DNA from: Egicoccus halophilus
GTDB taxonomy: Bacteria > Actinomycetota > Nitriliruptoria > Nitriliruptorales > Nitriliruptoraceae
Assembly: GCF_004300825.1 (NCBI RefSeq)
Contig: NZ_CP036250.1
Coordinates: 2,412,001-2,476,000 of the forward strand
Reading direction: 5' to 3'
Length of the DNA stretch: 64,000 bases
Under the pieces are notes generated by a model that saw nothing but the letters and a program-made list of their open reading frames with translations, was not told the origin of the DNA and searched no databases. Position 1 is the first letter of the stretch; every line of letters begins with the position of its first letter. Shown piece by piece: positions 20,161-28,373 of this stretch. The translations under genes were made by a program, and so were the position numbers.

Positions 20161-20610
20161 CTACGGCGTGGCTGTGGTACATGCCTCATTGCCGAAGTCG
20201 CCGAGACGGCCCTGGTTCTCACCGTCGTAGACGTAGCTCAGGCAGTTGGTGCCGCCGTTGATGCGGGTGTGGGTGCCGTTGAGCCGGAACCCGATGGCCG
20301 CACCGGCGGTGTTGGGGACCGGGGCGTAGTCGAGGGTCATCAGCACGCCGTTCTCGAACGGCGTGACGAGCGCGTTGCCGTCGGTGGTGGTCGGGTAGTT
20401 GCCGTTCTGGGCGGTCGCGGCGGCGTCGACCTCGAGGGCGGCGTTGCGGACCGCGGAGGTCAGCTCGGCCTGCCAGCCGCGCTCGCGCTGTGACAGGAAG
20501 CTCGGGATGGCGATGGCGGCGAGGATGCCGATGATGATGACGACGACGAGGAGCTCGATGAGGGTGAAGCCCTCCTCCTCACGTGCGGTGTGCAGCTTCA
20601 GCGGGGACAT
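20161..20610 (-). CDS. pilA: Type IV major pilin
   Basis: 149-aa prepilin. Leader MSPLKLHTAREEEG is cleaved before FTLIELLVVVIIIGILAAIA, with Glu at +5. The globular part is rich in Asn and Thr and ends with a Cys pair (C123 in GGTNC and C144 in NEAC) that would close a D-loop. ATG at 20610 chosen: AGGG lies 5 nt upstream and a longer reading adds no useful leader. It stands alone between two strong terminators with its own leader, as expected for a major pilin expressed far above its assembly machinery. Confidence 0.92.
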   Translation of the reverse strand: MSPLKLHTAREEEGFTLIELLVVVIIIGILAAIAIPSFLSQRERGWQAELTSAVRNAALEVDAAATAQNGNYPTTTDGNALVTPFENGVLMTLDYAPVPNTAGAAIGFRLNGTHTRINGGTNCLSYVYDGENQGRLGDFGNEACTTATP

Positions 20611-20888
20611 GGGAACCCTGTTCTCCGGAGATGTCGGACGTGGACCTGTGCGACGCGCCGTGCGTGGTGTCACCTGCACAGGTCCCCATCGAGGGATGGA
20701 GAGTCCCCTGCGCGAGGTAGTCCGGCTGACCGTCCCGGCACGCGGCCGGGGTGAGGTCCCGTGACGTTGCTTGCCCGCCTTACGACGGGGTCGCCCTTCT
20801 CACGCGCTCACGGTTCGTCAACCGTTTCCGTCGGCGCGTGGGTCGCGAACTTGAGGGGCGGGATCCGCGACGTCGCAACAACGCACGA
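20611..20888 (-). promoter_or_regulatory. pilA leader and promoter region with inverted repeats
   Basis: Non-coding stretch between pilA and the pilC terminator. GGACCTGTGC at 20642-20651 and GCACAGGTCC at 20676-20685 form a perfect 10-bp inverted repeat with 24 nt between the arms, 32 nt upstream of the pilA ATG. ACGGTT-CGTC-AACCGT at 20810-20825 is a second dyad that contains TTGACG on the minus strand, a possible -35. I could not fix a convincing -10. No gene is seen. Confidence 0.45.
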
Positions 20889-20917
20889 AGGTGGCGGCGC
20901 GGACCGCGCCGCCACCT
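20889..20917 (-). terminator. Terminator after pilC
   Basis: AGGTGGCGGCGCG at 20889-20901 pairs perfectly with CGCGCCGCCACCT at 20905-20917 (13 bp, 3-nt loop), 25 bp past the pilC stop. It ends the pilB-pilT-pilC transcript before the pilA unit. Confidence 0.8.
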
Positions 20918-20942
20918 CCGGACCACCGGACGTCGTCCCGCT

Positions 20943-22187
20943 TCAGTGGATCGCGTCGAAGATGCTGAACATCGGCATGTACAGCGCGATGACCATGCCG
21001 CCCACGATGGCCCCGATCACGCCGATCATGAGCGGCTCCATCATCGCCGTCAGCGACTGCGTGGTCGACTCGACCTCGGTGTCGTAGAAGTCGGCGATCT
21101 TGCCGAGCATGCCGTCGATGTTGCCGGTCTCCTCCCCCACCGCGATCATCTGCACCACCATCGCCGGGAAGACGGCGTGCTGCGCCAGTGGCCGGTTCAT
21201 CGACTCGCCCTGGCGCACGGAGTCGCGCACGTCCCCCAGCGCCTGCGCGATCGGGCCGCTGTTGACGGTCTCGGCGGTGATCTCGAGCGCCTGAAGGATC
21301 GGGACACCCGCCGCGAGCAGCGTCGACAGGTTGCGGGCCAACCGGGTCAGGGCGATCTTGTGGAACAGCGGTCCGAAGACCGGCAGCCGGAGCTTGAGCC
21401 GGTCCAGCGCGAAGCGTCCCTTCGGCTTGGCCGCGATCGACCGGTAGGCGAACCACAGCCCGACCGGCGTGCCGAGCCACACGAGCAGCCCGAGCGGTGA
21501 GGTGACGAACTGCGACAGCGACTGCAGCATCCGCGTCGGGGTGGGTAGTTGCGAACCGAGCGTGTCGAACATGCCCGCGAAGGTCGGCACGATGAAGATC
21601 AGCATCGCGCTCGAGAGCACGATGGCCATGACCAGCACGATCACCGGATAGGTCATCGCCGACTTGATCTTCGCGCGCAGCGTCACGTCGGCCTCGAGCA
21701 TGGCCGCGACCCGCAGCAGCACCTCGTCGAGCATGCCGGCGGCCTCGCCCGCCCGGACCATGGCGACGTAGAGCGCGGGGAAGACCTTCGGGTACTCCGC
21801 CAGGGCCGCGGACAGCGACGTGCCGGTCTCGACCGACTGACGGATGCCGTCGATCGTCGTCGCGAGCGTGCGGTTCTCGGTCTGCTCGTGCAGGATCGAC
21901 AGGGCACGGATCAGGCTCAAGCCCGAGTTGATCATCGTGGCGAACTGCCGCGAGAAGACCGCCAGGTCCTTCAGCTTGACCCGGTCCGACAGACCGGGGA
22001 TCCGGAGCTCCTGTTGCAGGCCACGCTCGTTGACCTGGGCGATGGAGACCGGTGCGTAGCCCATGGAGGTGAGCTTCGTGGCGACCGCGGCCTGCGAGTC
22101 ACCCTCCAGCTGACCCGTGATGAGCCTGCCGGCCCGATCGCGGACCTTGTAGTCGAAGCGGTGCAGCACGGAGCTGGCCATCGTCAT
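20943..22187 (-). CDS. pilC: Type IV pilus inner-membrane platform protein PilC
   Basis: 414 aa. Two T2SSF domains (about residues 75-198 and 278-400) with hydrophobic helices near 175-195, 225-245 and 380-400. Signatures include FSRQFATMINSGLSL and LLAAGVPILQALEI, and GEETGNIDGML near the second domain end. N-terminal region FDYKVRDRAGRLITGQLEGDS is typical of bacterial PilC. It recruits PilB and PilT at the membrane. Nine bp separate it from pilT upstream. Confidence 0.95.
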   Translation of the reverse strand: MTMASSVLHRFDYKVRDRAGRLITGQLEGDSQAAVATKLTSMGYAPVSIAQVNERGLQQELRIPGLSDRVKLKDLAVFSRQFATMINSGLSLIRALSILHEQTENRTLATTIDGIRQSVETGTSLSAALAEYPKVFPALYVAMVRAGEAAGMLDEVLLRVAAMLEADVTLRAKIKSAMTYPVIVLVMAIVLSSAMLIFIVPTFAGMFDTLGSQLPTPTRMLQSLSQFVTSPLGLLVWLGTPVGLWFAYRSIAAKPKGRFALDRLKLRLPVFGPLFHKIALTRLARNLSTLLAAGVPILQALEITAETVNSGPIAQALGDVRDSVRQGESMNRPLAQHAVFPAMVVQMIAVGEETGNIDGMLGKIADFYDTEVESTTQSLTAMMEPLMIGVIGAIVGGMVIALYMPMFSIFDAIH

Positions 22188-22196
22188 CCTCCCCTC

Positions 22197-23819
22197 TCAG
22201 GCCCGGCCGGCCAGGCGTTGGAACTCGGCCACGTTGTTCGCCTTCTCCAGCGCCGTGTCGTAGGTCACCAGCCCCCGCTTCACCAGGGAGGCGAGTGACT
22301 GGTCCATGGCGACCATGCCGTGCTGCGCGCCGGCCTGGATGGCGCTGTAGAGCTGGTGGGTCTTGCCCTCGCGGATGAGGTTCTTGACCGCGGACGTGGC
22401 GGTCATGATCTCGACCGCGACCGCCCGTCCCTCCCCGTCGGCCGTCTTGAGCAGCGTCTGACAGACCACGCCCTGCAGGGCCCCCGCGAGCATCACCCGG
22501 ATCTGTTCCTGCTGGTGGGGAGGGAAGACGTCGATGATGCGGTCGACGGACTGCGGCGCGTCCTGCGTGTGGAGAGTGCCGAACACCAGGTGGCCGGTCT
22601 CCGCTGCGGTGAGGGCGACTTGGATCGTGTCGAGGTCACGCATCTCCCCCACGAGGATGACGTCGGGATCCTGGCGCAGCACGTGCTTGAGCGCCTGCTG
22701 GAAGCCGTGGGTGTCGCTGCCCACCTCGCGCTGGTTGACCACCGAACGCTTGTGGCTGTGAAGGAACTCGATCGGGTCCTCGACGGTCATGATGTGGGCC
22801 GGCCGGTTGCGGTTGATCAGGTCGATGACGGCGGCCAGCGTCGTCGATTTCCCCGAGCCCGTCGGCCCGGTGACCAGCACGAACCCGCGCGGCAGGTACG
22901 CGAAGTTGGCCACCTGCTCGGGGACACCGAGGTCCTCGAGCACCTTGATCTCGAAGGGGATGACCCTCATGACCGAGCCCAGCGCGTTTCGCTGCTGGAA
23001 GACGTTGACGCGGAAGCGGGCCCGTCCGGAAATCGCGTACGACAGATCCAGCTCGAGTTCGTTCTCGAACTGCTCACGTTGCTTCTGCGTCATGATTCCG
23101 TAGAGCAGGTTCTGCAGGTCGTCCGGGTCGCAGGGGGCGAACTCGTCGAGCGACACCAGGTCGCCGTGGACGCGGATCGTCGGGGGGATGCCGGCGGTGA
23201 GATGCAGGTCGGAGCCACCCCGCTCGACCAGCGCGACGAGCAGGTCGTCGAGTTCGAACGCGGCGCGCTGCTCGAAGGGCAGCAGGGTGTCGCGCCCGTC
23301 CGGGACGGCCGCCGGCGGGGGCGTCGCCGGTGTCGGCAGAACGGCCGCGGGGCTCGCCTCCGACGACGGTCGGTGTTCGTCGTGTCGGGCCGGGGACGAC
23401 CCGGTGTACGCGGCGATCGCGACCTGCAGCTCGCGGCGTGACGCGAGCGCGAACGTGACCGGGACCGCGAGGGCGTCCTGCACCCGTGCGCGCAGCGTCA
23501 CGTCCTTCGGGTCGGCGACCGCGACCACCACCCGGTCGTCCGGGCCGATGCCGATGGGGAGCGCGCCGAGTTCGGCGGCCAGCGGACCCGGCAGCAGGGC
23601 TGCCACCTCTACGTCGACGCTGCTGCTGTCGACGTCGACGTAGGACATCCCGAGCGTCAGGGCCAAGGCGCGCACCAGCGTGCGTTCGTCGGCCAGACGG
23701 TGCTCCATCAGCACCTTGGGCAAGCTGCCGCCGCCAGTTGCGGCCAGCTGCTCGGCCCACCGGACCTGTTCCGGGCGCAGCGTCCCCTGCTGCACCAGTG
23801 CGTCGCCCAGTGCGCTCAC
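22197..23819 (-). CDS. pilT: Twitching-motility (retraction) ATPase PilT with PilB-type N-terminal domain
   Basis: 540-aa hexameric secretion ATPase. The C-terminal 350 residues are PilT: SDLHLTAGIPP, Walker A GPTGSGKST, HIMTVEDPIEF, QREVGSDTHGF, Walker B DVILVGEMRD with Asp box, GTLHTQDAPQSVDRI and AVKNLIREGK (the AIRNLIRE motif of retraction motors). Unusual for PilT (commonly 340-380 aa), about 190 N-terminal residues include a T2SSE_N/MshEN-like domain (ALGDALVQQGTLRPEQV). A Pro/Ala-rich linker joins them. GTG at 23819 chosen over TTG one codon earlier, because AGGAGG sits at better spacing. Confidence 0.92.
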   Translation of the reverse strand: MSALGDALVQQGTLRPEQVRWAEQLAATGGGSLPKVLMEHRLADERTLVRALALTLGMSYVDVDSSSVDVEVAALLPGPLAAELGALPIGIGPDDRVVVAVADPKDVTLRARVQDALAVPVTFALASRRELQVAIAAYTGSSPARHDEHRPSSEASPAAVLPTPATPPPAAVPDGRDTLLPFEQRAAFELDDLLVALVERGGSDLHLTAGIPPTIRVHGDLVSLDEFAPCDPDDLQNLLYGIMTQKQREQFENELELDLSYAISGRARFRVNVFQQRNALGSVMRVIPFEIKVLEDLGVPEQVANFAYLPRGFVLVTGPTGSGKSTTLAAVIDLINRNRPAHIMTVEDPIEFLHSHKRSVVNQREVGSDTHGFQQALKHVLRQDPDVILVGEMRDLDTIQVALTAAETGHLVFGTLHTQDAPQSVDRIIDVFPPHQQEQIRVMLAGALQGVVCQTLLKTADGEGRAVAVEIMTATSAVKNLIREGKTHQLYSAIQAGAQHGMVAMDQSLASLVKRGLVTYDTALEKANNVAEFQRLAGRA

Positions 23820-23837
23820 CAACGTCCTCCTCGGTCG

Positions 23838-25505
23838 TCAAGCGACGACCCGTCCGATCTCCTCGAGGGTGGTCTGCCCGAGCAGCACCTTCGCCAGGCC
23901 GTCCTGCCGCAGTGTCTGCATGCCCTGGGCCACGGCGACACGCGAGATCTCCTCCGACGATGCCCGCGCCACCGCCAGCCGCTCGATGTCCTCGGTGACG
24001 GTCAGCACCTCGTGCAGCGCCAGGCGGCCGCGGTAACCGGTGCCGCTGCACGCCACGCAGCCCACCGCCCGGAGGAGTTCGGGGCGCGCGGCGACCACGT
24101 CGTCGTCGTAGCCGGCGGCGCGCAGCAGTTCGTCGGACGGGCGGAGGCGCTCGGCGCAGCGCGGGCAGACCCGGCGCGCCAGACGCTGCGCCAGCACGCA
24201 GTCCACGGCCGAGCCGACGAGAAACGGCTCGATGCCCATCTCGGTGAGACGGGTGATGGCCGACGGCGCGTCGTTGGTGTGCAGGGTCGACAGCACCAGG
24301 TGCCCGGTGAGGGCGGCCTCGATCCCGATCTGGGCGGTCTCACGGTCCCGCATCTCCCCGACGAGCACGATGTCGGGGTCCTGGCGCAGGATCGAGCGCA
24401 GCGCGGCGGCGAAGGTCAGACCGACCTTCGGGTTCACCTGCACCTGCGAGATTCCCGGCAGCCGGTACTCCACCGGGTCCTCGGTCGTGATGATGTTCAC
24501 ACCAGGCTCGTTGAGGACGTTGAGGGCGGCATAGAGCGTGGTCGACTTGCCCGACCCGGTCGGTCCGGTGACCAACAGCGTCCCGTACGGCTTGCGGTAG
24601 GCCTCCTCGAAGCGAGCGAGGTTGTGGTCGAGGAAGCCGAGGTCGCCGAGCTCGAGCAGCACGGAGGTCTTGTCGAGCACGCGCATGACCACCTTCTCCC
24701 CGTAGACGGTCGGCAGCGTCGAGAAGCGCAGGTCGATGGCGCGGTTGTTGGTGGTGACACCGATGCGGCCGTCCTGTGGGAGACGCCGCTCGGCGATGTC
24801 GACGTCGGCCATGATCTTGAGTCGGCTGACCAGCCCGGAGTGGATCGTCTTGGGCGAGCGGACCACCTCGTGCAGCACCCCGTCGATGCGATAGCGGACC
24901 CGCAGGTCGCGTTCTCCCGGCTCGATGTGGATGTCCGACGCCCCGTCGGCCACCGCCTGTGAGATGAGCAGGTTGACGAACTTGACGACCGGCGCCTCCT
25001 CGGTGACCGCTTGGATCGAGGCGAGGTCGTCGCCGGCGTCCTGGACGTCGGCGAGGTCGTCGGCCATCGCCTCGATGTCGTCGGTCAGGTGGGCGTGACG
25101 TTCGATCGCGGCGAGGATGTCCTCCCGTCGGGCGACCACGGGCTGCACGTCGTGCGCCGTGATGGTGTGCACGTCGTCGATCGCGACCACGTCGGAGGGG
25201 TCGCTCATCGCGACGAGCAGCTTGCCCTCGCGCAAGGCGAAGGGCAGCACGCAGTGCTTGCGCAGCGTGTTCATCGGAACCAGCAGCGCCAGCCGGGCGT
25301 CGATCTCGGCCTCGCCGAGGTCGACGACGTCGAGTCCGACCTGCACCGCGAGGGCCTCGAGCAGCTGCTGCTCGGTCAGCGACCCCCGCGCGACCAGTAT
25401 CCGACCGAGCGAATGGCCGGTGTGCTGCTGTTCCGCCACCGCCGCACGCAGCTGTGACTCGTCGAGCAGTCCGCGGCCGAGCAGGACCTGTGCCAGTGCC
25501 CTCAT
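23838..25505 (-). CDS. pilB: Type IV pilus extension ATPase PilB
   Basis: 555-aa motor that powers pilus assembly. Tandem MshEN-type 24-residue motifs start at residues 2 and about 33 (second: SLGRILVARGSLTEQQLLEAL). The catalytic part shows HIEPGERDLRVRYRIDG, Walker A GPTGSGKST, Walker B DIVLVGEMRD and LSTLHTNDAP. A zinc-binding tetracysteine (CPRC...CVAC) distinguishes it from PilT. ATG at 25505 chosen; a GTG at 25532 with AGGA upstream would add nine residues. Eighteen bp upstream of pilT; the DUF4388 gene ends 52 bp before it. Confidence 0.94.
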   Translation of the reverse strand: MRALAQVLLGRGLLDESQLRAAVAEQQHTGHSLGRILVARGSLTEQQLLEALAVQVGLDVVDLGEAEIDARLALLVPMNTLRKHCVLPFALREGKLLVAMSDPSDVVAIDDVHTITAHDVQPVVARREDILAAIERHAHLTDDIEAMADDLADVQDAGDDLASIQAVTEEAPVVKFVNLLISQAVADGASDIHIEPGERDLRVRYRIDGVLHEVVRSPKTIHSGLVSRLKIMADVDIAERRLPQDGRIGVTTNNRAIDLRFSTLPTVYGEKVVMRVLDKTSVLLELGDLGFLDHNLARFEEAYRKPYGTLLVTGPTGSGKSTTLYAALNVLNEPGVNIITTEDPVEYRLPGISQVQVNPKVGLTFAAALRSILRQDPDIVLVGEMRDRETAQIGIEAALTGHLVLSTLHTNDAPSAITRLTEMGIEPFLVGSAVDCVLAQRLARRVCPRCAERLRPSDELLRAAGYDDDVVAARPELLRAVGCVACSGTGYRGRLALHEVLTVTEDIERLAVARASSEEISRVAVAQGMQTLRQDGLAKVLLGQTTLEEIGRVVA

Positions 25506-25557
25506 CGCCCGACCGCCGCCGTGGGGCACCACGTCGGTCCTGCGGGGCGCCGCGGGG

Positions 25558-26445
25558 TCAAGACCCGCTCACCCCCAGCCGCGGGTCCGGCCCCGTTACC
25601 GGACACGGACCGATCCGGTACTGGTGGACGCGCGTGGGCAGCCGCCGGGGACCGGACGGCGGGAAGTGGAGCACCCCGACCCCGGCGATCTGCAAGACGT
25701 CGGACCCGTCCGGGTCGAACGGGTCGGCCTCGTGCGGTTCGGGGTCGAGCAGGACGGGGTCGAGCAGGTCGGCGTCGAGCAGGTCGGCGTCGAGCAGGTC
25801 GGCGTCGAGCAGGTCGGCGTCGAGCAGGTCGGCGACGAGCAGGTCGGCGACGACGGAGGTCGTTGGGACGTCGTACGCGACGTCCTCGGTGCTCGATGCG
25901 GTCGCCGCGGCCACACGGAGCAGACCCCGGTCGAGCAGGTCGGCCACGGCCTCGTGCGCTCGAAGCTGCCCACGTCCCCAGCGGTCGGCGAGTTGCGCGA
26001 TCGTCCGGGACCCGTCCACCTGGGCGAGCAGCCGCCACCGGTCGACGTCGACGACCACGTCGTCCTCACCGGTCGGGACCGCCAACGACAGCACGACGTC
26101 CGGTCCGCCGGTGCGAGTGATCAGCCCGGGCCACGTCGCCGCCCGTCGGCGAGCCGTGGGCCACAGATCCCCGTCGGACACGGCCGGGGTCGCGCAGGCG
26201 TCGGCCAAGAAACGGAACGCCCCGGCGGGACGGGTACAGAGCACGTCCAGCAGCACGTCGAGGGCGTCGCACGGTGCCGACCCACCGGCCCGCACGTGCG
26301 AGATCCGGCCGTCGAACAGGTCCACCTCGACGACCCAGTCGCTCAGTTCCAGGCACAGCAGGCCCGTCTTGCGGGAGCTGGTCAACAGCACCAGAATGTC
26401 CTCGAGTGCGAACTCGTCGAGTCGTCCTTCGAGCACGCCGCTCAC
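25558..26445 (-). CDS. DUF4388 (PATAN-like) domain protein
   Basis: 295 aa. Residues about 1-90 fit DUF4388: GVLEGRLDEFALEDILVLL, SRKTGLLCLEL, EVDLFDGRISHVRAG and RPAGAFRFL. The middle part (about 120-190) may be a second, winged-helix-like segment (RTIAQLADRWGRGQLRAHEAV). A run of ADLLD pentapeptides (residues about 200-240) follows, encoded by 15-bp repeats, and then a Pro-rich end. GTG start overlaps the Roadblock gene stop (GTGA). PATAN-domain regulators bind PilB in cyanobacteria (PixE), so a PilB-modulating role here is plausible but inferred. Confidence 0.7.
   Translation of the reverse strand: MSGVLEGRLDEFALEDILVLLTSSRKTGLLCLELSDWVVEVDLFDGRISHVRAGGSAPCDALDVLLDVLCTRPAGAFRFLADACATPAVSDGDLWPTARRRAATWPGLITRTGGPDVVLSLAVPTGEDDVVVDVDRWRLLAQVDGSRTIAQLADRWGRGQLRAHEAVADLLDRGLLRVAAATASSTEDVAYDVPTTSVVADLLVADLLDADLLDADLLDADLLDADLLDPVLLDPEPHEADPFDPDGSDVLQIAGVGVLHFPPSGPRRLPTRVHQYRIGPCPVTGPDPRLGVSGS
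25744..25855. repeat. 15-bp tandem repeat within the DUF4388 gene
   Basis: About seven units of GTCGAGCAGGTCGGC, degenerating at both ends (CAGGACGGG and GACGAGCAGGTC variants). In frame on the minus strand it encodes ADLLD repeats, an acidic amphipathic linker. The near identity of the central units suggests recent expansion or ongoing copy-number change. Confidence 0.85.
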
Positions 26446-27449
26446 CCCCGTCCCGGCGCGGCGACCTCGGGGCCGGCCCAGGCCGCGTCCTGGCGGTCAC
26501 CACCCGTGGCGCGACGAACCTCCACCAACGCCTCGGTCAGCAGGTCGCGCTCGTCGAGTGCAACCGCCTGGTCGGCCAGGATGGCCAGCAGCTCGGCCTC
26601 GTAGTCGTTCGCCGGCGGCAGCTCCTCACCGTCATGCGCGGCCGACCCGGGTGCCTCCGCCGGCTCCAGCGGGACGTCGAGGGATCCCACCGGCCCGGAC
26701 GGCGTGGCGAACGACGCCGGTGCGGGGACCGGCCCGGCGAGCGCGTGAGGTGCGAAGGGGGCCGGCGTGGCGAAGGGATCCGGGGTGGCGAAGGGATCCG
26801 GGGTGGCGAAGGAAACCGGGGTGGCGAAGGCGGTGACCTCATCCGCCGGCTCGACCTGCGGCGTGGTCGGGTGGCCCTCGGCGAACACACCCGGAACGAC
26901 GGCGACCGTCTCGGCCGGCTCGGACCCGCACGGCGCGGTCACCGGGACGTTGTCCCGCAGCGTCGTGTCCGCCACCGACGGGACCGGCGCGAGCAGCGCA
27001 CCGATGCGATCGGCGGCGACACGCAGGTCGGCGAGCAGCAGCCCGAGTTTCGCGGGCGCCGCCACGAGCGCGGCCAGCACGGCCCGGTCGTGAGCGTTGC
27101 GCACCAGCACGAAGCCCGCCTCACCCTCCACGACGACCTGCTCCAGGCGTCCGCGGGCGAAACCGGTCGATGCCTGCTGCGCGAGCCCGAGCATCGCGGC
27201 GCTCACGGCCGCGACGGCGCTCTCGTCGAGCTCGTCCGGCAGGGCGCTCGCGATCGGGACCCCGTCGAAGGACAACACGGCGGCCGCCTCGACGTCCTGC
27301 GAGCAGTACAGGAACTCGTCGAGAGCCTCGGCCAGCCGTGTGGCGCGGGTGTCGAGGTGCTCGGACACATCGGTCTCCGGGATCGCGGGCTCGAGATGGC
27401 GAGGCTCGGGATGCGAGCCCTCCGTCTCCTCCATCGGCCCGCGGGTCAC
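26442..27449 (-). CDS. Roadblock/LC7 domain protein
   Basis: 335 aa. A Roadblock/LC7 fold (about residues 38-150: RLAEALDEFLYCSQDVEAAAVLSFDG, AMLGLAQQAS, LEQVVVEGEAGFVLV) resembles MglB-type regulators of small GTPases. The C-terminal half is a low-complexity region with in-frame 18-bp repeats (near 26767-26832) encoding PFATPD, and it ends with a helix-forming stretch (NDYEAELLAILADQAVALDERDLLTEAL). Start GTG at 27449; an in-frame ATG at 27434 is possible. No small GTPase gene is visible in the window. Heads the regulator-pilB-pilT-pilC operon. Confidence 0.72.
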   Translation of the reverse strand: MTRGPMEETEGSHPEPRHLEPAIPETDVSEHLDTRATRLAEALDEFLYCSQDVEAAAVLSFDGVPIASALPDELDESAVAAVSAAMLGLAQQASTGFARGRLEQVVVEGEAGFVLVRNAHDRAVLAALVAAPAKLGLLLADLRVAADRIGALLAPVPSVADTTLRDNVPVTAPCGSEPAETVAVVPGVFAEGHPTTPQVEPADEVTAFATPVSFATPDPFATPDPFATPAPFAPHALAGPVPAPASFATPSGPVGSLDVPLEPAEAPGSAAHDGEELPPANDYEAELLAILADQAVALDERDLLTEALVEVRRATGGDRQDAAWAGPEVAAPGRG

Positions 27450-27473
27450 CCCGCTAAAGCGCGCGCGGACGAC

Positions 27474-28373
27474 TCAGGTCTCGCCGAGCGCCGCGAGCGC
27501 CGCGGCGTGGAACACCCCGTGGGGAGCGGGCCGGTCCGTCCAGCGCTCGAAGGACACCGCCGCCTGCCCGACGAGCATGGCGAGCCCGTGGTGGGCGTCC
27601 GCGCCACGGTCGCGAGCGGCCTGCAGGAACGGCGTCGCCTCCCGACCGGCCGGGACGGCCACGCGTGGGTAGAGCAGGTCGTAGGCGATCTGCCCGTCAC
27701 CGAGCGCGCAGAACGGCGCCGGCAGCGACTCGCCGTGCAGTCCGAGCGGGGTGGCGTTGACCACGATCCTCGCGTTGGCCACGGCCGCTCGCACCATCGC
27801 CTCGTCGTCCAGCGCGACCGCCGCCGTCCGCACAGCACCGCCTCGCTCCCCTACCGCAGCGACCGACGCTGCGGCCGCGGGTCGGCGGCCGACCACCGTC
27901 AACGCCCCCGCCAGGCGAGCGACCGCCACCGCCGCCGCGCGGGCGGCGCCACCGGTCCCGAGGACGACCACCTCGTCGCCGGCCCGCGGCGCGACGTCAC
28001 GTCGCAGCGCCTCGAGAAGTCCCACCGCGTCGGTGTTGTCCCCCAGCAGGCCATCGGCGGTGAACACCAACGTGTTGACGGCGCCGATCGACTCGGCCTC
28101 TGGTGTCAACCGGTCGCACCGGGCCACCACCGCCTCCTTGTGCGGCACGGTGACGTTGGCTCCGACGCCACCGACCACCCCGAGGGTGTGGACGGCCGCT
28201 GCGAGCTCGTCGGGCGGGCACGGCCAGGCGAGGTAGACCAGGTCCAGGCCCTCGGCGCGGAACGCGGCGTTGTGCATCACCGGGGACAGCGAGTGGGCGA
28301 CCGGTCGACCCAGCAGCACGACCGGTCGCGTGGTCGCGCTCGGCCAGCCGCCCACGCCGGCCGCGACGCTCAC
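27474..28373 (-). CDS. aroE: Shikimate dehydrogenase
   Basis: NADP-dependent reduction of dehydroshikimate; 299 aa. Shikimate-binding GRPVAHSLSPVMHNAAF, catalytic Lys in GANVTVPHKEAV, GAVNTLV, DNTDAVG, the dinucleotide loop VVLGTGGAARA and NATPLGLHG are all present. GTG at 28373 chosen because it overlaps the mltG stop (GTGA) and gives the family N-terminus. Marks the left boundary of the pilus locus relative to aroC. Confidence 0.94.
   Translation of the reverse strand: MSVAAGVGGWPSATTRPVVLLGRPVAHSLSPVMHNAAFRAEGLDLVYLAWPCPPDELAAAVHTLGVVGGVGANVTVPHKEAVVARCDRLTPEAESIGAVNTLVFTADGLLGDNTDAVGLLEALRRDVAPRAGDEVVVLGTGGAARAAAVAVARLAGALTVVGRRPAAAASVAAVGERGGAVRTAAVALDDEAMVRAAVANARIVVNATPLGLHGESLPAPFCALGDGQIAYDLLYPRVAVPAGREATPFLQAARDRGADAHHGLAMLVGQAAVSFERWTDRPAPHGVFHAAALAALGET

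Noticed and set aside
12464-27449. Type II secretion system instead of type IV pilus
   Set aside because: pilM, pilN, pilO and a PilT with the retraction motif are present, and no secretin or GspD/L/M proteins were found.
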